Assembly: GCA_946894095.1 (NCBI GenBank) | Contig: OX335653.1 | Location: 11,723,001 to 11,787,000 of the forward strand | Reading direction: 5' to 3' | DNA: 64,000 bases | Source: Incurvaria masculella | Lineage: Eukaryota; Arthropoda; Insecta; Lepidoptera; Incurvariidae | Shown here: positions 19,965-32,510 of the stretch, in pieces | Layout: each line of letters starts with the position of its first letter | Position numbering within the stretch: position 1 is the stretch's first letter | Notes under the pieces: generated by a model | What the model was told of the DNA's origin: nothing | What the model saw: the letters and a program-made list of their open reading frames with translations, nothing else | Databases searched by the model: none | Position numbers and translations under genes: made by a program

Positions 19965-20732
19965 AAAAAACCCGACAGTGAAAAAAATTGTAACTTAAAA
20001 TTGACTTAGTAAAGGAACTGAAAAGATAGAAACAAGTTGAAAAATTAAATATTTGTTGTGTTTGAATGATCATGGTTGACAGTGTTCACAAACGCAGTCG
20101 GAGGCATAAGATACATTAACTACGATTTATATTTTCTATGGTATGCCTATGCAAATTTCACGATGATCGGTTTAGTACGCGACACAGACAAACTTACTTT
20201 CGTATTTATTATATGACAGTTAGGAGATTATAACTTGTATCAGTAAGTATTTTTCCTATACCCATATCACTAAGAAAATCGCCAGTCATTAATAATGGGG
20301 GGATAAATAAATGGGAAAAATATAATATATCATTATATAATTCATATTGTGCATCAAATACATTAACTATGATTTATATTTTGTTGTTATTAAATTCATT
20401 GAAAGTGTACCTATGCAAATTTCATGATGATTGGTGACACCGAGAACGAGAAAAAAAACCTCACTTTAGATATAAAAATGAAAGATAGGATATTGGAACT
20501 TCCCCCACCACGTATTTTCTTGCTCCACCGAAATAATCCATAAAATCGCTACTAAATCGATAATGGATACTATGGAACGGGCTATTTGATGCCTCCGACT
20601 GCGTTTGTGAGCACTGTCAACCATGATCATTCAAACACAACAAATATTTAATTTTTCAACTTGTTTCTATCTTTTCAGTTCCTTTACTAAGTCAATTTTA
20701 AGTTACAATTTTTTTCGCTGTCGGGTTTTTTT
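19965..20732. repeat. Large foldback element
   Basis: The left arm (about 19965-20120) begins AAAAAACCCGACAGTG and runs through TTGTGTTTGAATGATCATGG to AACGCAGTCGGAGGCAT. The right arm (about 20590-20732) is its reverse complement and ends CGCTGTCGGGTTTTTT. The arms are about 145-155 bp and nearly identical. The spacer holds a direct repeat (ACATTAACTACGATTTATAT near 20112 and a near copy at 20360). No coding capacity. Confidence 0.85.
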
Positions 20733-22525
20733 TGCCGGCTTTAGAGTCAGTGCGTGTAACACTTCTCAGTGTCTTCGTTCGTATTAGGGGGCCCAATTAG
20801 GAACCTACTCTATTTCTTAACCTACTTGTATATTTTTGTGTTTATGATCGTCCTAGAACATTGGTTGTTGTTTCTGTTTGTATATATATATATATGTTTA
20901 ATTAATCTGGTTTTGATTTGTTTGGACAGAATAAATATCCGTCTTGTGACGTATGGTTGAGGACCCGGCCCCGCTCACCGACTGATTTCCGCATGGCATT
21001 TACTTAATCATACGTCACAACTGGCGTCACACACAGCGTGGAAATGTCCGTCTGACATCCTTTCTTTAAAAAAAAATATTATTAAATCCATACCATTACA
21101 AGTTATTGTCTGTGTTTTGAGAAAAATATTAATTCTATTGTACAATATTTCATCATAAACCATATTTCATGTACAATGTAACCTAACTTACAATCTACTT
21201 TTCTACGTTTTAGCTAAATCCCTGCCGCCCGACCTTTCTAACTCGCCTTTTGTGTTGGGACTCTGTACCTATCTTTTCGTAAATCCAATCTTGTTTGATG
21301 CTTAGATATAGGTGCCGAGACCCACGAGGCACTTTTACCGAAAAAAAAATTGACATGAAAGTCAATAATTTCGAATAGCATTATCAGTTAAAATTACACT
21401 GGTACATGTTATCCTTGAGACGGGAACACCTAGCAACTGCTGGTAACTTCATGTCTCTGACTGAGCAAGTTACAATGCAGCCACAGAAAGTAGTTGGAAT
21501 ATTTTTTATGGTTAAATATAAAATGGTTAAAACAACGAAATGTTTCCAATTATGATTCCACTATCTTGCATTCAGTTCCATTGTATCAATCCAGCGAAAC
21601 TTACTCCTACGACATAGCAAGTTTGACGTGGGTCCCAAACAATGGAGTAACCCGCATCGTCAAAGAAATCTACTTTCTTATTAGTTAACTTCAAAAATAC
21701 TGTCAACTATATGCTTTTCTGGCAGTATGTATCATTGCTACTGTTTGTCAGATTGGAGATTGGAAAGCAAATTGTCTCGTATTATACTGATAAGGAAGTT
21801 TTTTTAGTTATTGAGTGCGATTGTAGGAGGAATATTACAGTTTTTTTCCAAATAAGTTTTACTCAGAAGCCAAATGTAAAACCTGTTTTAATTTATTTCA
21901 GAAAACAAGTACAAGGATATGTGTTGATTATATTTTCAGTTAGTGTGTAACATGGAGGTGAAGGTGTGTAAGTGTCTAGCAGGAAATGTTTTTACATAAC
22001 ATACCTATACATTCGAAAATTATGTATGTGTTTAAAACTATGCACAATTGCTTTGACAAATGGTAGCACCCGACGGACTCGGTAACAAATCTGCATTTAA
22101 ATTTAAAAACCTTATCAAAACTGTAAAGCATTATCAGTTACGTAATTTAATGCCACGCTCCCATGACCGCCGTTCGGCTGGAAACAGATGCTAGATAAAC
22201 GGACGAATGAATCAATGCAACATCACTATAAATCCGTGTAGGATTACGCGAGCCGGTCCGGAACCCTCGCCGATCGGTCGTCTGTTGTCGGCTGCCGGGA
22301 TCATTTGTGTACAGGACGCTGTGGATATGACGACATACTCCTGTTCGTTGTGTTCAAAATAAGAGGCTTGAACATAATACCTAGACCTAGAAAACAATAA
22401 GTTGACTTGCTTTGTCCGCGCCGATGAGTATAATATTTGAGCAACGCCTATGTACCCCGCATTATAATTAAAAATTTAAATCTTGAAATGGGCCCGTAAG
22501 CATCACAAATTTAAGTTAGTTTACA
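20733..22525. other. Intergenic, nothing firm
   Basis: The sequence is AT-rich. Short inverted segments (TTGTGACGTATGGTT at 20942 and AATCATACGTCACAA at 21006) form a small palindrome. No exon or known family recognised. Confidence 0.45.
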
Positions 22526-23048
22526 AATTTCGTGAAAGCAAAGGAAATAGAAGATTTTACCTTTAATGAAATGCATTTTTTGTCCATTGGCCAATTTACA
22601 ATTTTACACGGCCGCTGCCATTAAATTAGCAAAATCGTTTTAAAGCCACTGCTCCAATTCACTTTTTATTTGGTATCTTATATCAGGTAACAAATAACAC
22701 TGTGTCTGTGTTTCCGAAAAAAATATACTGGGTTAAACCACAGAGGAAATGATTTTTTTGTGTAGAATTTATTTTTGCTGTCGTTTGTCCCAATTTTGAT
22801 TGGTCTAAAAAATAAAAACTTGCGGACAGATTCATTCCCTAATATTAGATACCAAATATCAAGAAAATTGGAAAATTGCATTTTAAATTTTAGTGAACTA
22901 CATATGAATGGGGAGAAAAAGTCACGGCTTATTCTTAAGGATTTCGTGAAGGCAGTGGAAATAGAAGATTTGTTTTTTTTAAGAAATGCATTCTTTCTCC
23001 ATTGGCAATTTTACATGGCGACTGCTATTAAACTATCAAAATCGTCGT
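22526..23048. repeat. Pair of diverged direct repeats
   Basis: The segment 22526-22640 (ATTTCGTGAAAGCAAAGGAA, TCCATTGGCCAATTT, GCTGCCATTAAATTAGC) is repeated with changes at 22941-23048 (ATTTCGTGAAGGCAGTGGAA, TCCATTGGCAATTTTACATG, CTGCTATTAAACTA). Between them an inverted pair (TTTATTTGGTATCTTATAT and AATATTAGATACCAAATAT) suggests the remains of a larger palindromic element. Confidence 0.55.
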
Positions 23049-23699
23049 CCAGGGCATAATCGTTTCCTAGCCCTAAAAGTTATCAAAATAATCTCTTGAG
23101 AATTCTGTGTTTTTTTTTTGTAAATAACTGTATTTTTCTTAAAAAAACTATCTAAAACGAAGTAATCAGAAAATCCAATATTTTTGGCCAATATTTTCCA
23201 ATCTAAAAGGTATTTTAAAATAATAAAGATGCAGACGTCTATTTTGACAGTATATTTTAGAATCTAACATTTCAAAATCCTAGTGCAATAAAACAGTTAT
23301 CACCCGTAGTAATTGATAGGGTAACGACTCTCTTAATTTCGAAGTTTGCAAAGTATCAACAAGAAATACCCCAAGTTTATCCTGAAATAACCTTTACGAT
23401 GTTGCCACTTAATTACTTCGGTGGCTCAAGCTCGAAATAAGAATTAAAAAAAAACATATTTTTCATAAATCTTACGGAATTAGAATGTTCAGTCAAAGAC
23501 GAATGAAATAAAGTTGATAAGTATTCTACAGCTGGTACAGGTAATCAAGCATAGTACTTTCGAACGCAATTCCACTGTTTCATTATGGTCACTGAGTATT
23601 CGCCAACCACTTCCTATTTATATCTGAAAATAAGTAATAAGTAAAATAAGTTCTAAAAATAATCAGAAAGGGTTGACGCAACGGAGGGACAGGATCGCG

Positions 23700-24600
23700 A
23701 TCCATATTTTTAAAATGGACTCGTGTCATCCTTTGAAAAATTTAAGAATATTCATTTTGTTTCGCTGATGATTCTTTTTTTAATTGAAAGCTGGTGCTTC
23801 CCGTGTGGCCCAATTTAAATTTTGTTGAGTTCCGACCATGGCATCCGTGAGAAAACCATATAAGTCTTAAATGTTCATTAATTATGTGCGCGACAAATGG
23901 ACGAATAACTCAATATCACGCCAACCGATTTCAGAGATTCTTTTTTTTATTGGAGGATTATGAAATCCAAGATAAAGCAACGCAACTCTTCAATTCTTAG
24001 GATCAAATTAAACTAGGCTAGGTCTACCCATATTCAAACAAATTATTTAGTGAACTTCAGATTCCTTAAAAATAAAAAAAATAACAAATATTTTAACAAA
24101 AGAAACCGACTTCCAAAAAGTATTCGAAAACCAATTAACATACACTAAAAATTAAAAACATATTGCAATTATTGTAGTTACAATTATTACAATATTCAAA
24201 TAAAAAAAATAACAAATATTTTAACAAAAGAAACCGACTTCCAAAAAGTATTCGAAAACAAATTAACATACACTAAAAATTAAAAACATATTGCAATTAT
24301 TGTATTTACAATTATTATTATTTTTGGAGTCAGTGTCAGCCAATGTAGCCTAGGTGCTCTAGACTGCCGCGGCTCGTGCCCGGCGTGTTCTCTTGACAGC
24401 TCCCTTCCCGCCGCGGTCCCTCTCTCGCCTCTCGCCTCGTCAAGTCGTGCGTGCGACACAAGCTCATCTCACCTATAACTATGTATGTACCTACCTTGGC
24501 TGACACCGACTTCAAACATAACAGTAATTGGATTTTTTTTAGTGCATATTAATTAGTTTTTTAATACTTTTTTGAATTCGGTTTTTTGGTATTTTTTTTT
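23700..24600. mobile_element. 'GGAGGAGGTT'-type repeat with foldback end
   Basis: The part 23760-24000 (CCCGTGTGGCCCAATTT, TGCGCGACAAATGG, ACGCCAACCGATTTC) matches the element at 60130-60722. A 128-bp direct duplication follows: AACAAATATTTTAAC at 24083 and again at 24211, each with AAACCGACTTCCAAAAAG. Then comes a foldback whose second arm is 24490-24595 (GACACCGACTTCAAAC ... TTTTGAATTCGGTTTTTT). The loop at about 24350-24470 is GC-rich. Confidence 0.65.
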
Positions 24601-25913
24601 GTTTTATTCTATCTCCATGATGTGTCTCCATATTTTAAGAATTTACTTTTATTTAGAATATGTCGTTAGATTGTTTATAATCTTAAATTCCCTTCGTCCT
24701 GTATTTTTTACATTTAATTAAATTTCTCTGTTTTTTGTGCCATAGATATAACACAATAGCCCATCAAATAAAAACGAATCTACGAGTACAGGTAGCAACA
24801 TATTTTAAGTTGTGTGCGCAAACTGTTCCCACGCTTGGGTCCTTGTGGGTAGGAAATGCGCAGTTTATAAGTGTAATGAGCTGCGTTAGAGGGTGATTCT
24901 CATGAAGGACTTGCGAACTACATCGTTTTAGAAATTTACCCTTCGTTTGTGCCCCTAAGACTTGCCTTACATTCAATTTAATTTGAGAGCACCTACCTTT
25001 TTTGCAAATAAGTTTCAAAGTAATATATGTACGCTTGATTAAAAAAAATGCAATCTGTCGTTTTATAGACATTTATCAGTATTGTTGTTAGGAATAGTTA
25101 CCTTGAGAGTGGCAAATGTCCAATGACATTTCCACAAAAGTACACAGCTTAAAAAATAGGGAAAAACATAAGACCTTTATCGAAATTTAAGTGGACTAAA
25201 TATGACTACTGGAGATACGGATATAGGTATAAAGGGGATGAAAAGTGCTTCTATCACTGAATTATCCGTATGGATACCTTCAGTAAAGATATAAGAAATA
25301 ATCAAGGTCAAATGTCACAGTACCTTAAAATATACTTTTTTGAAGTTGTACAGCGTTCAAAATCACATCTTTTGTTGTTTATTTGTTTCTCAGAATGTGC
25401 AAAAAATACATTCATATTCCTTTAGAATCAAACTTATCAGGTTTGGACACCAATCTTCGAAAATAATGTTGACCTTTTAAAAAAACGACACAAAAAAACA
25501 AACAACTTATTAACTATAAACGAACTTATAAAAACAATATTCAACGCATGTCTTATACATATACCTATATAATAGACGGTGAAACAAAGATTACTACTTT
25601 TACGTGCAGTGTAAGAATGAACATGAACTTTTCACTGCCAGTGCGTCCACCAATACCGACACCTGCTCTATACCTATAACTAAAAATTCCTCTACAGTTC
25701 CGCCCCCCCAAATTACTACCTTGTTTTAGATTCCAATGTTTAAGATTCAATATATATATAGGTACCATGAACTCGTATAACGCTGTATAACGTCACAAAA
25801 GTCGCATTTGGTACCTGGCGCTAAAGCCAGTCCAGTTGACGTAAGTAAAACCTACTTTTCTTAAAAAATATACAAAGGAAATAAATCGCTAGGAAAAAAC
25901 ATAAACCGGCCAA
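24601..25913. other. Intergenic, nothing recognised
   Basis: AT-rich sequence with no exon, tRNA or repeat that I can name. Confidence 0.45.
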
Positions 25914-26195
25914 GTTCGAGTCGGACTCGCACACGAAGGGTTCCGTACCATTGTATAAAATTTAACCCAAAAAAGTAACGTTTTTTGTATAGGGCCTACT
26001 TAAATTTTTATTATTTTTAAATTGTACCTATTTGTTGTTATAGCGGCAAAATAAATACACAATCTGTGAAAATTTCAGCTGCCTACCTATTACGGTTGAT
26101 GAGATACAGCCATGTGATAGACGGACAGACGGACGGACAACGGAGGCTTAGTAATAGGGTTCAGTTTTCACCCTTTGGGTACGGAACCCTAAAAA
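25914..26195 (+). mobile_element. 'ACCGGCCAAG...CGGAACCCT' dispersed element, intact copy
   Basis: This is the best full copy in this orientation. It starts ACCGGCCAAGTTCGAGTCGG, has GAAGGGTTCCGTACCA near the left and GGGTACGGAACCCT at the right (complementary to each other), TTGTTATAGCGGCAAAATAA in the middle and a GACGGAC-rich segment before the end. Other copies lie at 3836-5170 (split), 36469-36750, 44200-44425, 47513-47755 and 62858-63360 (split). It is non-coding and very common-looking for Lepidoptera. Confidence 0.75.
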
Positions 26196-28147
26196 GTATA
26201 ATTTACTCATAATCCATATGGTATTATATATTTTTTTAAATTAATAGAAATTTTATTAAACCGAGCATTGAACTTTCGGAACAAACTACAAAAGAAAGAT
26301 CGGTGCTCTATTCCAAACAATAAAAAAAACATATGTTAAGAAACCGCACTCTGCACTCAGCAAATAAATGAAATATAAATTCAAGACATGAAACTTATAC
26401 CGCCTGGAACGAAGAGTGTTAGGGTTTCACCTTGTCCCGTGTTTGGAACACGCGGATAATGCGAACCTCCACCCCTGACGCCGGACAGGGTCAGATTGGA
26501 GCGGACTCGCACGGACCCTAGCGGCCTCTCAACCCGACCTCATGGCGCACCTTGTTAATGGATTTACATTTTTAACCGACCCCTGGAAGCCTCAGAGAGA
26601 TCCGCTCGGGACGACTTGACATATTTTAAATCATGTTCGGAAATGCCATGTTTTGAATCTTTTTTTATGTCTTATTTTACAGTATTTCATTGTCAATCCA
26701 ACCGTGACCAAAAAAGTCATACAGGATATCCTGAAACTCAACCACTGGGTGAGATGGCAACTTATTTCAGTTCCTGTAAAAATAAAAAAATAAATTAATG
26801 TATTGATTTAGTGACAATAGCCTTTTTTGGAAAATAAAATAAAATGTTTAAACGTCAGTGGCAAATGTTCTACGATGAAATGGGTCATGTTTTTAAGTAA
26901 TGTGCCTATGGTAGTGTAATACATTTTTTTTTTTTGGTTACCGTGTCAAACTTAGCAGACAATGATATTTAAAATCATGATTTAAACAAACTTATTGTCG
27001 TATCTATGCATTACAATACATAAAATATGATCAAAAATACTTTTATGTTTCATTCACAATTTGACAATAAACAATGAAAGCCTAGCCTTCACAAGAGCAG
27101 AATAAATGTTCGTTAGACCCTCATCTAATCATAATAAAAAAATATATCAATAAAAATAAAAATATAATAAAAAGCGTTCTTGGTAGTTCAATAAAATTTT
27201 CAAAATCCGGGCTTAATTTTTTTTCGTTTCTCAAAAAATTGCCACACACTCGGCAACAGACGGCGGTTTCCCTAGACATTGTTGAAGTGCGCGCGAAGGA
27301 TTGTCGCGCAGCGTCACGACAATGGAATGCGAAGTAAAATCGCACGCGACACACCACTACGTGCGGCACCAGTGGGGCACAGTAAGTTTGTCAGATGTCA
27401 AGTGCCAGGTGATAGATATTATTGCCGCCGCCGCCCACGTGGTCCCCTCTACCTCCTGGGCTCTCGAAGCCGCCGCCATCTGGCTACTTCCCGCGCTCCG
27501 CACTTAACTATTCAAAAAAACTTATTCAAATCACCCACCTACCCATTTTGCGAACATTGCATTCGGGAGTTGTCAGGATTTAATCGAATCTTTTCGGGGA
27601 TTTTCCGCGAACAAAATTAACTTTCCCGAGGACGTGATCGGACGAAAGATTCGATTTGTGAACTCTGAAATGCCAGAGCACAGAAATATAAGAAGTTTAA
27701 TGTGCAAACAGACGAAAGAGCAACGGATATTACAAATATCTTTCAGCGCAATAATACAATATTTCATTGCTATTTTCAAATATCTAGAGTTAATCAACGT
27801 GCTGTTTTTTACGCACAGTAATATTGAGATAATCTCGTTTTCTTTTTTTATGTTTGTTAAAATAAGGAAATTATCAATCTGCCGCATTAAATTACTAAGT
27901 TAAAAACCACAATTCATATCTTGTCCCCGTATAATTAATGCCTTTATATGAATTCATGTTTCAAATTAAAAAAATCAAAATTATTTATTTTGTTTCATAA
28001 TTCAAGTAGGTGGTACAGTTATATAATCCAAGAATAAATCAGGTTTTTTGAAACGTGCCATTGGTGGTACTAATAGTTCCTACATCCTGTAAAAGAATAC
28101 GATTGTGTAGGTTCCGTTGGACTTGGTTAGCAGACGGTAGCGAAGCA
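26196..28147. other. Intergenic, with a weak exon candidate
   Basis: Mostly AT-rich. A GC-balanced part at 27255-27510 includes an ATG at 27322 followed by 20 codons and a GTAAGT donor at 27382. I cannot connect this with any family. A (GCC)n-like tract follows at 27425-27440. Confidence 0.4.
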
Positions 28148-28164
28148 CTATGTTATGTAATAGG

Positions 28165-28290
28165 CGTGGGTGTGTGTGTACATAGGTAAGAGTGTATGTG
28201 TGAGTGTGTATGTGCAGGGGGGGGGGGGCGTGAGTGTCAGTAAGCGTGATTGTGTGTAAGAGGGTGTGTTTGTGTGCGGTGAAGGGGATA
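28165..28290. repeat. GT-rich low-complexity tract with G12 run
   Basis: A long G+T-rich strand built of GTGTGT and GAGTGT units contains twelve consecutive G at 28217-28228. It lies just outside the 3' end of the antisense LINE. Confidence 0.8.
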
Positions 28291-28387
28291 ACGTGATTTT
28301 TGTTATTTTATTTGCTGTAAGTATACTTGTGTAATATCTAAATCTTTTTGTGTGTATTATATGTAGAGTATTCATATAACTATAGTT

Positions 28388-29290
28388 TCATATAACTATG
28401 TCAACTAGTTTTTGGGTATTTTGTATAGACAGTGTAAGAAGCCACTTATGAACAGATCTTTTGAACGCATGAATGCCTTTAATCCGTTTGATATTTTCGT
28501 CTAGTTTATTATATATCTTTGGACCTAGCCATTGAATTGATCTCTGAGCAAATCGTGACGTCACTGTAGGTAGCTGTAGGGTAAGTGTTGTTGCACGACG
28601 TGTTTCAGTTTTTATAAATTTGTTCAGATTTGTATGTGTGAATATACAAATCTTATGGATAAACATTTTTTTCACAGTCATAGCCTGACATTCTTTAAAA
28701 AATACTTCACTGGAATACCTCTATGGTTTCTTATACATAACCTTTAACACTGCCTTCTGTGCGACATCTAGTCTATCGATGGCTGATTGCGTTGCACAAC
28801 CCTATGCCAATACACAGCAGCTTAGTAGTGATTGGCACAGGCCGTAGTACACGGATTTGAGTGTCGTTAGGTCTAGAATGTTTCTAGTCTGTATAAATAT
28901 ATATATTAGTTTTCTGACTCGACAGGTTAACTTTTTTAAGTGATTGTGCCAATTGAGATTCTCATCTTTGGTAACGCCTAGATATTTAATATCTGCAACC
29001 CTATCGATCTGTTCACATGTACATTCCTGTTTTGTTTTTGTGGCATCACATTCTGGTTTATTATTTTTTTAATTAGTTACCATATTATTTTTCCCAGATT
29101 GTGTTATGGAGAACATCATACATTTTATTTATGATGTTCTCCATAGTTAGTGTCGAGCCATTTTTTTATGACCTTTATTCCAGCTTCCGATCGTTCGAAT
29201 ACGTTTGACCAGGATTCTCCCTCGAAAAGAAGTGATGTGTCATCCGCAAACGTAAAAATCGACATGTGACCAATTTTTAGTTCACACAGA
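28388..29290 (-). pseudogene. LINE reverse transcriptase fragment, broken
   Basis: Reading the minus strand, FTFADDTSLLFEG (rc of about 29222-29258) is the catalytic [YF]xDD box. It is followed by KYLGVTKDENLNWHNHLKKL and by the downstream motifs CATQSAIDRLDVAQKAVLKV and VTSRFAQRSIQWLGPKIYNK. The frame ends at 28388. Premature stops interrupt it (for example in VLA*GCATQ and KKP*RYSS), and a 45-bp hairpin disturbs the part behind the FADD box (about 29099-29146). The motif set is that of Jockey/CR1-type LINEs common in Lepidoptera. It is a different element from the one at 4122. Confidence 0.8.
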
Positions 29291-29309
29291 TCGTTAGTTA
29301 ACTAACGCT

Positions 29310-29632
29310 TAAATACGGATATCCAGTAATTTATTCTTTTTTACATTTATGATAACTTAAAGGAAGCAATCCGTCAAAATTTTAAATGAATATTTTATAT
29401 GAATTTTATATGAATTTTAAATACGGATATCCAGTAATTTATTCTTTTTTACATTTATGATAACTTAAAGGAAGCAATCCGTCAAAATTTTATATGAATA
29501 TTTTGTATGAATTTTATATGAATATTTTAAATGAATTTTATATGAATTTTAAATACGGATATCCAGTAATTTATTCTTTTTTACATTTATGATAACTTAA
29601 AGGAAGCAATCCGTCAAAATTTTGTATGAATA
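29310..29632. repeat. Minisatellite, three units
   Basis: ATACGGATATCCAGTAATTT starts units at 29313, 29421 and 29553 (spacings 108 and 132 bp). Each goes on through TTTACATTTATGATAAC and GGAAGCAATCCGTCAAAATT. The unit-length difference comes from different numbers of an internal ATTTTATATGAA-like sub-repeat. Confidence 0.85.
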
Positions 29633-29659
29633 TTCATTGATTCATCACTTTTCTTCGTA

Positions 29660-31140
29660 CCTCAGGTGAATGGTTTAGAAACGTTGTCTGATTTTTTCAA
29701 CCCTAAAAAAAATTACGTCACTAAGAGGAAATGTGTGGGGGATGGACACCTTTTGAAAACTTTATAATAATGGAATACGAATATGCAGTTGATTTTGCCT
29801 ACAAAATCACCTAAAATTATTGTAATCCATGTATGGGTATGTATCAGTACTAAAAAACCGGAGACGCTCCGGAGACACCAACTACTCTTGATATTTTCCA
29901 CCCGATTGCATTTGGATTTTCGGATATTATTTGCTAACAAATTCGGAAACCAATGCCGGAAACACTTCTAAACGTTTCACTCGACAGGACACTGAGATAT
30001 GACATCGCAGGTACCCTTCTGAAACCATGCTCTGGCACTTTTCTACGAATTGTAACGAGCGACGTCAAGAAGAGCATGAAACAACAAGAGCGATACGTGG
30101 GACAAGACCTTGCAAAACCATATTATGGCGCATTTCTTATTTAGAGACTAGTGTGTACAAAAGTGACACGAGAGGGTGTGGGGTCAGTGCGGAGGGTGAA
30201 GCGGCAGGTAGCACGTCCGTTATAATCGATTGCGATGCCAGCATTCGTCTTATCCGACAGGAACCGTGGTCTGCTCGTTCCTTCGGAGGTACACCGGCAG
30301 GTGCTCCTTCTTTGTCATTTTATGTTGGGTTATTTTCACAATGTTCGCCTTAATCGGATTTTTTTCGAGTTTTCCTTTGAGATCTGGAAGTGAGATTAGC
30401 TCATTGTTAATATTTGTTTGTATTATTTACAGATTCTTGCAAATTGTAATGCATGTAATAGCTCGGACCTCGGCCTTCGGCTTGGAACGGTAGAATAATA
30501 GCATGACCCTCTCCTTCCAATGGTGAATGGCATTGAATGTAACTGTTTGACGCCGGGTTTTTTGAGACTTATTTTACCTCGCTGATCACGATTTTGCCCG
30601 GTGTCAGATCGATTCCCCCGCCTCCTTTCCCCCTTTTTTTAAGACATGTCCCTCGCCTCGGCTTTTTCGTTTTAAACACAAAACTTTTAGATCTAGGAGA
30701 AAACTATCCGTGACAAAAATGATCAACTTTAAATTCACCACCTGATGTTATGACACTGATGTTCCCAAAGGTATTCTTTAAAATGTTGAATATTTTCTAT
30801 ACTAATGCTATTTAGATATATCGGGAATCGGCTGAATATGGAACAAAACGATGTATCGAATAATTACATATATATGTAAATATATATAAAATGTTCTACG
30901 CGACAAGGCCGTATTGACAGTGGTATGAGTTTTAGTTCACCTTCTACAGCTTGCAGCGCCGATGTTGCGAGCAGTGAACAAAAATCGACCATCATAAAAT
31001 AGAATCTGGAGATTTGCAGGCGAATCTTTGTCGGTGTATTACATGTGAACGATACTGAAAATCATTTCCACAGAAACAAAGGTCATATTCCGGGAAAAGA
31101 TTTCCAAATTTTCTTTCATACAGAAACCTTCTTATCCATA
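29660..31140. other. Intergenic, nothing firm
   Basis: Open frames near 29950-30350 overlap each other on both frames without recognisable motifs or splice context. I treat them as chance. Confidence 0.4.
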
Positions 31141-31141
31141 C

Positions 31142-31417
31142 TATCAATACTAACATTATAAATGCGAAAGTAAACATTTCTGTCTATTACGCTTTCACGC
31201 CTAAACCGTTGAACCGATTTTAATGAAATTTGGTATAGAGATAGTCCGGACCTTGCGAAAGGACAAGGCTATGTTTTGTGGTGAAAATTAAACTCAAAGG
31301 GTCGAAAAGAGTGATGAAAGTACGTAGGGGAACTCATATAACATCAAATGCTGGGTCCAGCCCGACATTAGTCCGAAACGACAATGACCCGAGCGGAGCC
31401 GGGTACCTCAGCTAGTT
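31142..31417 (+). mobile_element. Non-autonomous Helitron-like element
   Basis: It begins near TCAATACTAACATTATAAAT with GCGAAAGT, passes GAACCGATTTTAATGAAATT and TGGTATAGAGATAG, and ends GAGCGGAGCCGGGTACCTCAGCTAG. This start and the CTAG end without target duplication are typical of the short Helitron derivatives widespread in Lepidoptera. A similar end in reverse lies at about 60008-60040. Confidence 0.6.
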
Positions 31418-32149
31418 AAAACAAAAGAGAACGGGGACCAATTCAATAGAATATTTTATGTTAATAATAAAATATTTCCTTGCGATCAGCCGATTTTTCC
31501 CCTCAAAGTGACTAAAACACTCGCTGCGTTTGAATTTTTGAGAGCGATTCTATATAAAAAGGCTTTATTTTAATTAATATTACATTACACAACAGTAGAC
31601 ACTGCGTACTTAAACAATAAATTAAAGACGATCAGTCTACAGGTTGGTAAAGCTGAAACCGAATATTCAGTTCTAGGAAGCCAAAGATGCGACGATGCTT
31701 CATGTATATTTTGTATATTTAAAATCAATTACCATTCTGTACCTATAAACTATTTAATTATATGTAAATACGTTTTTCATTAGGCCTGTCTTGACAAAGT
31801 TCACTTGCTGTAACGTAGCGATTGCCTTTTTTACGCGGCGTGTCCCTCAAGCTTTTCACGCACTCACTCTTCAAGACGGTCTCTCGGTCTGGAATCGTCT
31901 CCGGCTCCTGTGGGAGATTAATGCCGGACCGCCTCCAGCTTTGGCGGAATTCCTCGCGCACGGGAGTCTGGTTTAAATTGTTATCGTTTCTTCGCCTCTC
32001 GCGTTGTTCGCATGACGTATTGTCCCGCGCGGCACGGCCGCACGGCGCACGTAAACGATTTGCTGGAACGAGTTGGGGTCAGCCGGAGAGCAGCGACTGA
32101 CAAATTGTGCTTTGCGAGCTGAATTCGGTCATCTGAAGGTTTTCTTTAG
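31418..32149. other. Intergenic with one exon-like open segment
   Basis: The minus strand of 31868-31967 is open for 100 bp between an AG and a GTGAGT donor; see the findings. CpG-rich sequence continues to about 32080. No other feature is recognised. Confidence 0.4.
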
Positions 32150-32510
32150 GTGAACAGCTCACGGTCTAGATGCTAGAGGCCTTGCTTGCCGTTCATGCGG
32201 GAGGTCCGAGTTGTAATCCTCGCTCCGGTCAAGCACCACTTTCTTTCTCTTTCTGAGTTGGATAAGTGCATTTCGTTACGAATGCAAGCTGTGTCATGGT
32301 TCGAAACCTTTGTAAAATTTTGGGTTTCCTACCCCTACTAGGTGGCAGATACCCGCTCGGGTTGGTTCCACTGCATTGGATTAAACTATGGTTGAAGCGT
32401 CAATGAAAAATTGTACGTGTTTTCCATCCAGTTCAATGTAGCTGGGCTCATAAAGGGAAGGTCCTGGCAGGGTATCGTAAAATTTGCGTAAAATTGTTTA
32501 ATACTTTTTT
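32150..32510 (+). mobile_element. SINE copy with tRNA-like head
   Basis: The box B-like GAGTTGTAATCC at 32208 is followed by the conserved CAAGCACCACTTTCTTTCTC, TGCATTTCGTTACGAATGC, CCCGCTCGGGTTGGTTCCA, TTCAATGTAGCTGGGCTCAT and GGAAGGTCCTGGCAGGG. The 3' end is missing after about 32500. Confidence 0.7.

Noticed and set aside
22775..23059. Open frame of 94 codons
   Set aside because: It spans a boundary of the direct repeat pair and has no motif. AT-rich codons look random.
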